Shown here piece by piece: positions 53,529 to 61,904 of a stretch of 64,000 nucleotides of DNA. Source of the DNA: an uncultured Candidatus Saccharibacteria bacterium (GTDB lineage Bacteria; Patescibacteriota; Saccharimonadia; Saccharimonadales; Saccharimonadaceae); NCBI GenBank assembly GCA_947166295.1, contig CAMVDR010000003.1:17375-81374 (forward strand), in the 5' to 3' direction. The position numbers were made by a program, and so were the translations under genes. The notes beneath the pieces were generated by a model. It saw only the letters and a list, made by a program, of their open reading frames with translations. It was not told the DNA's origin and made no database searches. Positions within the stretch are counted from its first letter, which is position 1, and each line of letters opens with the position of its first letter.

Positions 53529-53788
53529 TAAAAGAGAAGCCCTCTAGGAAGACTTCTCTAAGTTTTGGGTTGTCTAGTTAGCTTTGTAGCTAACTAGATT
53601 TTTTACTTCGGCGTTTCCGATTTGGAAAGATGATACATAGCAGATTAATCTGTATGGTCATTTAATCATCTCCCTTCTAGGATCCTAGTCTGCCTAGAAT
53701 AACTGTTTAATGGACCCTCACACAACCGCAAACCTAAATACAATTTTAAGCTTGTGAACTCTAGCCCATTAAACTCCGAAGCCAACCC
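53529..53788 (-). ncRNA. Conserved structured RNA of about 250 nt, copy 3 (stand-alone)
   Basis: Minus-strand copy with the same block order: GGCGGGTTGGCTTCGG near 53788, GGGTCCATTAAACAGTTATTC, CTAGGATCCTAGAAGGGAGATG, TCGGAAACGCCGAAGTAAA, the CTAGTTAGC/GCTAACTAG hairpin, and the AGAGAAG...CTTCTCT terminator plus TTTTATG. Here no surface gene lies upstream, so the RNA does not depend on one. Confidence 0.75.
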
Positions 53789-53794
53789 GCCTAT

Positions 53795-53824
53795 AGTATA
53801 TGCATACTCTATTTATAATTTCAA
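53795..53824 (-). promoter_or_regulatory. Promoter of the 250-nt RNA, copy 3
   Basis: Minus strand GGTGGGGGTTGAAA with TTGAAA at 53819-53824, 18-nt spacer and TATACT at 53795-53800. The rest of 53825-54001 is AT-rich without recognisable features. Confidence 0.65.
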
Positions 53825-54001
53825 CCCCCACCCGCACAAAAATATTTTGTCGCGCGAACAACAATTTTATCACAAACCGCCTAGGCTTAAATTTTATTCC
53901 GCTTTGCTTATTTTTAGCAATAGCAAAATGCACAAAAATTTACAAAATTTTGAATTTTCCAATTTTCCACCCACACCAAAATTTCCAGCAATAGAGTGTG
54001 C

Positions 54002-54007
54002 TATAAT
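54002..54007 (+). promoter_or_regulatory. -10 box of the CYTH gene (leaderless)
   Basis: TATAAT 6 nt before the ATG at 54014. Confidence 0.65.
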
Positions 54008-54013
54008 TAACCT

Positions 54014-54550
54014 ATGAAAAAAGTAATCTTGAAATGTAAACTTACCAGCCGTGATAAGTTTGAAGAAAAGCTTTCTGATATTGATTTAGATTTTTCGAGC
54101 ATATATTGGCAGCACGATCGCGTATACGTGCCGCGCGGCTACAAACGGGGAATGAATTTGCCCCGCCTAGTAATGCGCACCGAAATGAAAGCCGTAGATA
54201 AGCCACCTAAATATTCGTTCATTCTACGCCGTCATATCGAGGATTCTGGTGTGGATGTAGTGGAAGAAACCAGCATCAAAGATTACGAGAACACCGTCAA
54301 TATTATTCTGCAACTTGGCTTTAAACCGGCTGGAGAAGTATCGCGTCGCCGCCAAGAGTTAAAAATGGGCGAAGGCACCTATATTTACTTAGATAAAATA
54401 GACGGTAAAAATGGTTACTACGCTAAAATAGAATCCAACCTCGCCGCCGAAGATTCCGTAGCTGCCGCTAAGGAAGACTTAAAAAAGACTTTTGAAACCC
54501 TCGGCGAATCCAATTTTGTAGAAACTGCGTATTTTGAATTACAAAAATAG
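54014..54550 (+). CDS. CYTH-like phosphohydrolase/adenylate-cyclase-fold protein
   Basis: 178 residues. The charged beta-barrel pattern fits the CYTH superfamily: an N-terminal strand (KKVILKCKLTSRDKFEEKL, with only part of the classical ExExK), LVMRTE, YSFILRRHIEDSGVDVVEETSI, EVSRRRQEL, TYIYLDKIDG and YYAKIES near the end. Members act on triphosphates (thiamine triphosphate, polyphosphate, ATP to cAMP). Substrate not predictable. Confidence 0.72.
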   Translation: MKKVILKCKLTSRDKFEEKLSDIDLDFSSIYWQHDRVYVPRGYKRGMNLPRLVMRTEMKAVDKPPKYSFILRRHIEDSGVDVVEETSIKDYENTVNIILQLGFKPAGEVSRRRQELKMGEGTYIYLDKIDGKNGYYAKIESNLAAEDSVAAAKEDLKKTFETLGESNFVETAYFELQK

Positions 54551-54554
54551 TCTA

Positions 54555-54672
54555 CTAATTAATCCTAACAGGATTAATTAGACATAATCAAAAATCGAAA
54601 CGGGATTGACTTCCGTTTCGATTTTCTAGCTAGCCTCTTTTGTTGGACTTTTCTACCTCCGGAGAAAAGTCC
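54555..54672. repeat. 118-nt three-hairpin element, copy B
   Basis: CTAATTAATCC/GGATTAATTAG; AAAATCGAAACG/CGTTTCGATTTT with loop GGATTGACTTC; TTGGACTTTTCT/AGAAAAGTCCAA. Same length and order as copy A at 5591. Located in the spacer of convergent genes, 4 nt after the CYTH stop. Confidence 0.6.
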
Positions 54673-54684
54673 AAAGCGTAAGCG

Positions 54685-55692
54685 CTATCCTCTCGGTGGT
54701 TCACCATCTGGCTCGCCGAGTAATTTCTTAGACTTAATCTCATATCGCTTGCCATTTACCGGCGACACATAATAATCTTCGTTCAATAAATTCACAAACA
54801 TCGTAAGATCTTTATCATCCATGATAATAATCGAGCCATCGTCGTCTGTCATTAACTCTAGTTGCATTTCGTCCGCATAATCCAGCAGTTTATCTTGTGG
54901 CATTTCTTCGGCAATGTCCATAGCCTGGACTTTTTTAAGAATTGGCTTTTTGTCTGCTAGCAGTACATCCAAAGTCAATCCCTCCGCAAAAGATAGTTTG
55001 TATTTTTCAGTTAACTCTTTTGCCTTCGCCTCAGCAATCACCTGCGATTTATAATCGTATTGGAACAAATTCTCAAACTTAGCTTGGTTAAACACAATAA
55101 TCGTGCCGTCCACTATTGCCACCTGGTTGTCTTCTGGCATCTTGAGTGCAATCTCGGCAGAGAACGGTTCAAAACTCTCGCCGTTAATCTCCCAAGATGT
55201 TGCACCCTTCAGCGCTGCCGAAGCCGGCAGAATCTTCGCAATATAGAAAGTCTTCATCCCGTCTTCGCCCGGGTAAGTAAACTTCGCAATAATGCCCTTG
55301 ACCTTCTTAAAATCATACTCGTTTTCCGAGAAATAATCTATATCTTTATACTCATTTTCGATCAGGTGGATTAAAGTTTCGGCACGGCCAACCTTGGAAA
55401 GGGAGGTGCGGTAAATTACTTTTTCCTCGCCGTCTGCTCTTTCATAATCGCGTACCTCTAGGCCTTTGTCCGCTTCCTCTATAATATAATGTACCGCCTC
55501 TTGCATGAACATCGATTTCACTGCACCGGTCAGTTTATCTGAATATTTAATCTTGTATGGTGTGTAATTTTTGTTAAATAAAAACAGCTCCGCCGAAACG
55601 TTGTTTTTTACTTCATCAATCTCGTTCGCCCAGAGAAAGACATCAAACGGTTCGGTCGCATTACTTTCCTTTATGGGATCGGTATTTTCCAT
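54685..55692 (-). CDS. Hypothetical protein, possibly DUF4868/KwaB-like
   Basis: 335 residues, acidic, no membrane segment. GGAG precedes the ATG and a minus-strand TATAAT is near 55721. The middle EDNQVAIVDGTIIVFNQAK followed by FENLFQYDY resembles the DUF4868 pattern of a short beta strand then a FExxF helix. DUF4868 occurs in KwaB of the Kiwa anti-phage system, but no KwaA membrane partner is adjacent. The assignment is tentative. Confidence 0.5.
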   Translation of the reverse strand: MENTDPIKESNATEPFDVFLWANEIDEVKNNVSAELFLFNKNYTPYKIKYSDKLTGAVKSMFMQEAVHYIIEEADKGLEVRDYERADGEEKVIYRTSLSKVGRAETLIHLIENEYKDIDYFSENEYDFKKVKGIIAKFTYPGEDGMKTFYIAKILPASAALKGATSWEINGESFEPFSAEIALKMPEDNQVAIVDGTIIVFNQAKFENLFQYDYKSQVIAEAKAKELTEKYKLSFAEGLTLDVLLADKKPILKKVQAMDIAEEMPQDKLLDYADEMQLELMTDDDGSIIIMDDKDLTMFVNLLNEDYYVSPVNGKRYEIKSKKLLGEPDGEPPRG

Positions 55693-56333
55693 GTATTATC
55701 TCCACTTATTTCCTATATTATACCATATAAAAAAATAATCGCCAGAAGCGATTAGAGCCACAAACCCCCACCATAACTTAATTATATCACACTTAAGCTA
55801 AAAAGTCAAGTATAACAGAATATAACAGAGAAAACCAAGCCATAGAACAGGGGACTGTTCGGTTATTACACCACAAAACCACAGAATTTCAACCATCTTT
55901 GTTCGGGAAATTAACAGGGAAGTTTTCCACATTTGTGAAAAACTCCCAAAATAAAAAAGTCCAAAAAAGCTCTTGCATTTTGTTGAAAATTATCATAAAC
56001 TTAAATCAGCGAATAAATAAACAAAAACGCTAAACAAAAAGTCGTACATTAAAAAAGTTTGAGATCGACCAACTAGGAGTTTTGGCGCGCATTAAATGAT
56101 AGCGAGATGCGAAACCAAAATCGTGCGCTCTTTCCTTAAAACACACCTCCCAATAAAACTCTATAATTGGTTGCAAAACCATAACACAATAAGTCTCTCA
56201 ACGGCCATAATCTATGATTTGCTTCGCGTAAATCAAATTGTGGTGGATATATTGTGAAATAAATAAAAATCGAACAAAAACAAAACCGCCGAAGTTTCTA
56301 GTTGAACGATCTCAAACAATGTATAATAGATAC
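55693..56333. other. Intergenic region with a promoter and structured stretch
   Basis: Contains plus-strand TTGCAT (55973-55978), 17-nt spacer, TAAACT (55996-56001), then a stretch with TTTTGG/CCAAAA enclosing CGCAT/ATGCG (about 56083-56122). No convincing ORF. It may be a leader of the division cluster or an unrelated RNA. The closest start signal for rsmH is a separate TATAAT at 56322. Confidence 0.4.
56322..56327 (+). promoter_or_regulatory. -10 box of rsmH (leaderless)
   Basis: TATAAT 6 nt before ATG 56334; no good -35 at standard spacing. Confidence 0.6.
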
Positions 56334-57206
56334 ATGGAGAAACTACATATACCTGTATTACTATCAGAAGTTCTAGCGGGACTTCATCCGCAGCCGGGCG
56401 AAACATATTTGGATTTAACCGCGGGCTACGGTGGGCACGCTAGCGAAATTTTGGATGTAACACAGCAATTTAAAGGTTCTGTTTTGGTTGATCGTGATGA
56501 ATTTGCTATAAATTATTTAAAGCGCAAATTTCCACACGAAATCACCCTAAAACATACGGATTTTTACAGTGCGGTGCTACAGCTTACCGAGTGTGGAGAA
56601 ACTTTTGATATGATACTGGCAGATTTTGGAGTTTCTTCTCCGCAAATAGACATGGAAGAGAGAGGTTTTTCGTTTAAACACGATGGCCCACTCGACATGC
56701 GGATGGATCAAAATCAATCCCTCACGGCGGATGAAATCGTGAATCATTATAGCGAAAGGGAATTGGCCGAAATTTTCGTCAAGTTTGGCGAGGAAAAGTC
56801 AGGCCGCGCTAAAATGCTTGCTCGCGAAATCGTCCATCACCGTCCGGTAAAAACTACCAAAGAACTTGCCGATATTATCCTCGGTAAATCTAGATATAGC
56901 AAGACTCATCCCGCAGCTAGAGTGTTTCAGGCTATTCGTATCGCTGTCAATGATGAACTCGGCGAAATCGAAAAAACCTTACCGCTTTTGCCTAAGCTAC
57001 TCAACAAAAATGGTCGCCTAGGTATTATCACTTTTCATAGTCTAGAGGATAGATTGGTAAAAGATTATTTCAAAGAAGCTTCCAGCTTTGGCGAAGAGTC
57101 CGAACTAAAAATTATTACCAGAAAACCAATCGTTGCGGAAAATCAGGAGTTAGTTATCAACCCGCGAGCTAGAAGTGCCAAGTTGCGAATAGCTCAGCGG
57201 AATTGA
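56334..57206 (+). CDS. rsmH: 16S rRNA (cytosine1402-N4)-methyltransferase RsmH
   Basis: 290 residues from ATG 56334. HIPVLLSEVLAGL, the SAM motif YLDLTAGYGGHASEIL, MILADFGVSSPQIDMEERGFSF, LDMRMDQ, HPAARVFQAIRIAVNDEL and ITFHSLEDRLVK are all present. First gene of the division/wall cluster; mraZ, usually upstream, is absent here. Confidence 0.97.
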   Translation: MEKLHIPVLLSEVLAGLHPQPGETYLDLTAGYGGHASEILDVTQQFKGSVLVDRDEFAINYLKRKFPHEITLKHTDFYSAVLQLTECGETFDMILADFGVSSPQIDMEERGFSFKHDGPLDMRMDQNQSLTADEIVNHYSERELAEIFVKFGEEKSGRAKMLAREIVHHRPVKTTKELADIILGKSRYSKTHPAARVFQAIRIAVNDELGEIEKTLPLLPKLLNKNGRLGIITFHSLEDRLVKDYFKEASSFGEESELKIITRKPIVAENQELVINPRARSAKLRIAQRN

Positions 57207-57236
57207 TAAAAATAAAAACATAAAAAAGGAGGCAAC

Positions 57237-57302
57237 ATGCCAAAACAAATCATCGTCGCGAACAAATCTCGCGCTCAAAAAGTTAAGGTAAATTTCCGCT
57301 AG
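57237..57302 (+). CDS. Micro-ORF, 21 basic residues
   Basis: Starts MPKQIIVANKSRAQKVK and ends VNFR before TAG. AAAAAAGGAGG 4 nt before the ATG is among the strongest RBS sequences in the window. Seven of 21 residues are Lys or Arg. Located between rsmH and ftsL and followed by structured RNA. Leader peptide or microprotein; not recognised. Confidence 0.45.
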   Translation: MPKQIIVANKSRAQKVKVNFR

Positions 57303-57304
57303 TC

Positions 57305-57480
57305 TCCCTTCCCGGGTAGAGTGCTTAACCTCTACCCGGATTCCGTGATTAGCGCTATGGGCGATAAAAGCCCGCCAAAATAGAGTTTCACAGAGAGTGT
57401 GAAGTGTATGACCTTCCCGGGAACTCTTGTCAGGTTACTTATAGCTCTGCCTGGCTAAGAAGTTCCCGGACTAAGATAAG
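57305..57480 (+). ncRNA. Structured intergenic RNA between the micro-ORF and ftsL
   Basis: CCGGGTAGAG/CTCTACCCGG (57319-57345), GGGC/GCCC, TTCACA/TGTGAA (57386-57402), and CCGGGAACT/AGTTCCCGG (about 57417-57470) with inner CAGG/CCTG. None is followed by a U-run. Probably part of the cluster mRNA, or an RNA processed from it. Similar in plan to 11441-11800. Confidence 0.5.
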
Positions 57481-57527
57481 GTTAAAGAGTTAGAAAATAA
57501 AACAAAAACAAACATCAGCGAGGAAAA

Positions 57528-57869
57528 ATGCATCAAACATATACAACTAGGCGAAATGCAGGAAACAGTTTTGCCCGTAATCACAATACCGTTCGTCACA
57601 CCAAAAGGAGCCTAGGCTCAATTTCTCAAATTGTGATAGTTAGCATGCTCACCCTCATTTTTGGACTTATTTATGTAGCCGAAAGCACCAAGGCTACCAG
57701 CTTTGATTACGAAATCTCTAAAGTTGAAGATGAAATTACTGAAATGAATGCAAAAAAAGATGATCTTGCAGTAGAAAAAGCGCGTCTGAACTCTGTTGCT
57801 ACGGCGAAAAACAGCACCGTTGCTGCGGCTATGGAAGATGCCACGGTTACGGGGTATGTCGCGGACTAA
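57528..57869 (+). CDS. ftsL: FtsL/DivIC-like septum protein
   Basis: 113 residues: basic N-terminus, one membrane helix (about 32-51 QIVIVSMLTLIFGLIYVAES), then a short coiled coil (EISKVEDEITEMNAKKDDL). Sequence is not conserved in this family; the call rests on topology, size and position between rsmH and ftsI. GCGAGG precedes the ATG. Overlaps ftsI. Confidence 0.75.
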   Translation: MHQTYTTRRNAGNSFARNHNTVRHTKRSLGSISQIVIVSMLTLIFGLIYVAESTKATSFDYEISKVEDEITEMNAKKDDLAVEKARLNSVATAKNSTVAAAMEDATVTGYVAD

Positions 57870-59640
57870 TTACCAACATTTGGTGACCAATCCGGCTGCC
57901 TCTACGTCTCACCGGATTAAAATTTTGAAAAATGTCGTTTTGATAGCCTTAGGTATTATTTTGCTACGGCTATTTTTTATTCAAATTATCGAACACAACG
58001 CCTGGGTAGCTAAAGCCGATGAAGCTCACACTTTGCTAGAGACCATTACGGCTAAACGTGGCGAAATTTATATGATGGACGAAGACGAGCCGGTAGCGGT
58101 AGCGCTCAACCAAACCACCTACCAAATCATTATCGACCCAGCCGTTACAGAAAAAGAGGGAATTAAGCACGCCTTAGAAACCTATGCCAAGGATTACATT
58201 GCGGTGAATATAGACGATATATATAATACTGAAGGTTTGCGCTATTCCATTGTTGCTAAGAACGTACCGCGCGAGGCCGCCGATAAAATTGCGGCAGAAA
58301 ATCTTGGCGCAGTTTGGTTTAAGAAAAACAACCAACGCGTTTACCCGGAAGGCGATTTAGCTTCTGGCTTGCTTGGCTTTGTTAACGCGGATGGTCTTGG
58401 TCAGTATGGCGTAGAAGGTTCACTTAATGATACACTCTCCGGTAAAGATGGTTTGCTTAAGGCTACCGCCGATGTCAACAAGGTGGCTCTCTCCATTGGT
58501 AAAGATAACGTTAAAATCCCTGCGGAAGATGGTAAAAATGTAGTATTATCTGTAGATCGCGGTTTGCAAAAAGGTGTAGAAGAAATCGCCGTAGACGCCA
58601 TTAATAATACTGCCGCCACCAATGCGTCTGTACTTATTATGGATCCAAATACTGGTGAGGTCCTCACTATGGCGAATTTGCCAAATTACAATCCTAGCGA
58701 TTATGGCAATGTTAAAGACGCATCGGCTTATATTAATTACACCACCGAGGTGCCATACGAACCAGCCTCTATTTGTAAAAGCTTTGCTTTTTCAGCCGCC
58801 CTCAACGAAGGCGCCATGACGGCCGATACTACCTATTTTAATGAAGGCTATACTACGGTAGACGGTTGGAAAATCCAAAACGCCGAACAGCGCGCCTCAA
58901 TTTACGGCACTATCAATATGAAAACCGCCCTTTATTGGTCGCTTAATACTGGCTCAATCCAGGCCCTCAGGCTGCTCGGTGGAAGCACTAGTGAAATTAC
59001 CCAGCAGGGCCGTGAAAAACTTTACGATTACTATTACAATAAGTTTCGTCTAGGCCAAATTAGCGGCATTGAGCTTATCGAAGCCGAAGGTTTTATCCCG
59101 GATCCCAACGAGGGTTGGGGGCGTGATTCGGTCTATGCCAATATGACCTTTGGTCAGAACCTTGGCATCACCATGATTCAGACGGCCACGGCCTTTTCAG
59201 CAGTCGTTAACGGTGGCTATTATCGTACGCCATTTATCGTAAAAGGCACCATGGAAAATGGGGAACTAGTTGAAAAGTCCCACACCGAAGCCGTAGAAGA
59301 TAAAATTCTTTCCGATGAAACCAGTGCGGCTATGCGTGATATGCTTATTTATAATCGTAATTATAAAGTACGCGGAGGTATAGATAAGCCAGGCTACGCC
59401 ATAGGTGGCAAATCTGGTACGGCTCAGGTGGTACGAAACGGTGCCTATGACGATACTTTTGCCGAACTTATTGGCTCTTATATTGGCTTTGTCGGTCCGG
59501 AGGGGGAGTTGCCAAAATACGTGATAATGGTTAAAATGTGGGGAGAGGGTCAAAGCATCGAAAGTGGCGATGCGATGAATTTATTTGATAAAATATCAAA
59601 TTACGCGATTAATTATTTAAAGATACCACCAAAGGCATAA
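57856..59640 (+). CDS. ftsI: Division-specific peptidoglycan transpeptidase (PBP3/FtsI type)
   Basis: 594 residues from ATG 57856, overlapping ftsL by 14 nt. Membrane helix at about 24-44, dimerisation domain, then the transpeptidase: Ser305-Ile-Cys-Lys308 (SxxK, nucleophile Ser305), Ser362-Leu-Asn364, and Lys519-Ser-Gly (KSGT in place of KTGT). No PASTA domains. Cross-links septal peptidoglycan; target of beta-lactams. Confidence 0.94.
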   Translation: MSRTNYQHLVTNPAASTSHRIKILKNVVLIALGIILLRLFFIQIIEHNAWVAKADEAHTLLETITAKRGEIYMMDEDEPVAVALNQTTYQIIIDPAVTEKEGIKHALETYAKDYIAVNIDDIYNTEGLRYSIVAKNVPREAADKIAAENLGAVWFKKNNQRVYPEGDLASGLLGFVNADGLGQYGVEGSLNDTLSGKDGLLKATADVNKVALSIGKDNVKIPAEDGKNVVLSVDRGLQKGVEEIAVDAINNTAATNASVLIMDPNTGEVLTMANLPNYNPSDYGNVKDASAYINYTTEVPYEPASICKSFAFSAALNEGAMTADTTYFNEGYTTVDGWKIQNAEQRASIYGTINMKTALYWSLNTGSIQALRLLGGSTSEITQQGREKLYDYYYNKFRLGQISGIELIEAEGFIPDPNEGWGRDSVYANMTFGQNLGITMIQTATAFSAVVNGGYYRTPFIVKGTMENGELVEKSHTEAVEDKILSDETSAAMRDMLIYNRNYKVRGGIDKPGYAIGGKSGTAQVVRNGAYDDTFAELIGSYIGFVGPEGELPKYVIMVKMWGEGQSIESGDAMNLFDKISNYAINYLKIPPKA

Positions 59641-59646
59641 TATTTT

Positions 59647-60672
59647 ATGAACCAAATAGATAACGAAGTATTTTACGGATTATTACTGGCAGTAGCGGGA
59701 TTCTTTTTCGCCATGCTTTTGACACCAATTTATACCCACTTTGCTTACAAATATAAATTCTGGAAAAAGCAAAAACAAACTACCGTGGATGGTAAAGAAT
59801 TGCCAATCATGACCAAGCTCCATGCACACAAGTTTCAACGTGTTTTTCCGACCATGGCGGGGCTTATTGGTATAGTTGCAGTTACGGCGGTTACCTGTAT
59901 TTTTAATTTGGATCGTGGTCAAACTTGGTTGCCGTTAGCCGGTTTTTTGGGTGGTGCTGCGGTTGGCATGATCGATGATTTAATCAACGTTTTTGGTTCT
60001 GGTAAAGGCGCGGCAGGGCTGCGTGGCCCGGTAAAGTTCTTCCTGATTTCGGCTGTTGGGCTTGCGCTTGGATGGTTTTTTACTTTTAAACTCGGCTGGA
60101 CGGATATTTTAGTACCATTTGTGGGTGATTTCCAAATCGGCGCCGTATGGGTAATGCTAATTTTCGCTTTTGCCGTGGTGGCCACTTCCAACGCGGTCAA
60201 TATTTCAGATGGCTTAGACGGTCTCTCTGGCGGACTCGCTATGATGGCCTACGGTGCCTATGGTGTTATTGCGCTTTTTCAGGGCAATATCATGCTCTTT
60301 GGTTTTTGTCTTACCGTGGTGGGGTGGCTACTCAGCTACATCTGGTTCAATGTGCCACCTGCTCGTTTCATGATGGGGGATACCGGCTCTTTTGCTTTGG
60401 GTGCTGGCCTTGGCGTTGTATCTATGATGACAAATTCATTTCTTCTTTTGCCGATTATCGGCTTGCCTTTCGTGGTAGAGGCTGGCTCTAGCTTAATTCA
60501 GCTTTTCTCCAAAAAAGTCTTTCATAAGAAAATCTTTATCTCTGCACCACTCCATCACCATCTAGAAGCTCTAGGCTGGGGCGAGGCTAAAATCGTGATG
60601 CGCTTTTGGATTGTGGCTGGCGTCTGCGCTATTTTAGGTGTATTTATCGCGGCTACCGGAGGCGCTATTTAA
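59647..60672 (+). CDS. mraY: Phospho-N-acetylmuramoyl-pentapeptide-transferase
   Basis: 341 residues, about ten membrane helices. GMIDDLINVF, NISDGLDGLSGG, PARFMMGDTGSFALG and APLHHHLEALGW are the active-site motifs. It makes lipid I from UDP-MurNAc-pentapeptide and undecaprenyl phosphate. The substrate-side loop KKQKQTTVDGKELP is basic. Stop overlaps the ftsW start (TAATG). Confidence 0.97.
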   Translation: MNQIDNEVFYGLLLAVAGFFFAMLLTPIYTHFAYKYKFWKKQKQTTVDGKELPIMTKLHAHKFQRVFPTMAGLIGIVAVTAVTCIFNLDRGQTWLPLAGFLGGAAVGMIDDLINVFGSGKGAAGLRGPVKFFLISAVGLALGWFFTFKLGWTDILVPFVGDFQIGAVWVMLIFAFAVVATSNAVNISDGLDGLSGGLAMMAYGAYGVIALFQGNIMLFGFCLTVVGWLLSYIWFNVPPARFMMGDTGSFALGAGLGVVSMMTNSFLLLPIIGLPFVVEAGSSLIQLFSKKVFHKKIFISAPLHHHLEALGWGEAKIVMRFWIVAGVCAILGVFIAATGGAI

Positions 60673-61904
60673 TGCCCACCATCAGAAAACATAAATCCGA
60701 TCTCGTAATCGTATTTGCCACGTTAGGATTAATGGCGCTTGGCCTCATTGTGATTTACGCCATCGGTCCTATGCGTGCCAATGTTTTAAATAATACGTAC
60801 GGTACAGATTATGATCCAAACTTCTTCTTTATCGGACAGCTTCGTTCTGTTGGTCTTTCACTTTTGGCTTTTTTTGCCGCTTTCAAATGGATACCATATA
60901 AATATGTCAAGAAATTCGCCAAACCCTTGATGATTATTTCGCTAATTCTATCTGGTTTGCTTTGGATTTTGGCTATGATGCATTCATCACTCGTCAAATG
61001 TGAGCTTGGCGAATGTCGTTGGTTCAATTTCGGTGGGCTCAGTTTCCAGCCAGCAGAACTTTTAAAGCTTGCCATGGTGATATATCTGGCAGATTTTCTT
61101 TCTCGCAAGAGGGAAGAGGGTGTAATTGGCAAATGGCGTGAATTTTGGCTACCGCTACTTATCGTTTGTGGCTTATCGCTATTTCTTGTTGTGATTGCCC
61201 AGGGTGATCTTGGTACCGGCGTAGCCCTTATCGCTATCATTTTTGGCACGCTACTTATTTCTGGCGTACCAGCTCGGCAATATCTCATTATGCTAGCCGT
61301 AGTTTTGGCTGTAGCAGTTGGTTCTGTCATTACGTCTTCTCACCGTATGCAACGTGTAGATGCTTGGCTCACTACTCTCACTGGCGGAGAAAGTACCGAC
61401 TCTACCTACCATGTAGAAAACGCTATGTTGGCCATCGGCACTGGTGGTATGTTCGGAGTGGGAGTAGGAAATTCTGTTCAGGCTACCGGCTATTTGCCAG
61501 AATCTATTAACGACTCCGTTTTTGCCATCATGGGCGAAACTTTTGGTTTCATCGGGCTATTTATTATTATCGCTATTTTTGGCGTCATACTGCTTCGCAT
61601 GCTCAAAGTCGCCGAAGGCACTGCCGATTTCGATAATCGCCTACTTGTCATTGGTGTTTTCTCTTGGACTTTAGCACAGGTAGTAGTTAATATCATGGCA
61701 ATGACCAGTCTCGTGCCGGTTACTGGTATCACTCTACCGCTTCTTTCATATGGTGGCACCAGCATGATCTTTATTGCTTTTGCTATTGGTGAAGTTTGCC
61801 AACTTTCATGTTATACTAGTAGAGAGGTAACTAGAAATGAAGATATTAGTAGTCGGCGGGGGGTCCGGGGGGCACATCACTCCAGCGGTCGCCGTAGTTC
61901 GTGA
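60672..61904 (+). CDS. ftsW: Lipid II polymerase/flippase family FtsW
   Basis: 410 residues from ATG 60672, ten membrane helices. KCELGECRWFNFGGLSFQPAEL, DLGTGVALI, MLAIGTGGMFGVGVG, SINDSVFAIMGETFGF and LSYGGTSM are SEDS-family motifs; the Asp after the QPAE helix is catalytic in this family. The last 23 residues overlap murG in another frame, giving an Arg/Ser-rich tail. Confidence 0.95.
   Translation: MPTIRKHKSDLVIVFATLGLMALGLIVIYAIGPMRANVLNNTYGTDYDPNFFFIGQLRSVGLSLLAFFAAFKWIPYKYVKKFAKPLMIISLILSGLLWILAMMHSSLVKCELGECRWFNFGGLSFQPAELLKLAMVIYLADFLSRKREEGVIGKWREFWLPLLIVCGLSLFLVVIAQGDLGTGVALIAIIFGTLLISGVPARQYLIMLAVVLAVAVGSVITSSHRMQRVDAWLTTLTGGESTDSTYHVENAMLAIGTGGMFGVGVGNSVQATGYLPESINDSVFAIMGETFGFIGLFIIIAIFGVILLRMLKVAEGTADFDNRLLVIGVFSWTLAQVVVNIMAMTSLVPVTGITLPLLSYGGTSMIFIAFAIGEVCQLSCYTSREVTRNEDISSRRGVRGAHHSSGRRSS

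Noticed and set aside
53754..54017. Two overlapping ORFs of 64-87 residues
   Set aside because: AT-rich, no RBS, and they cover the promoter of the third 250-nt RNA and of the CYTH gene.
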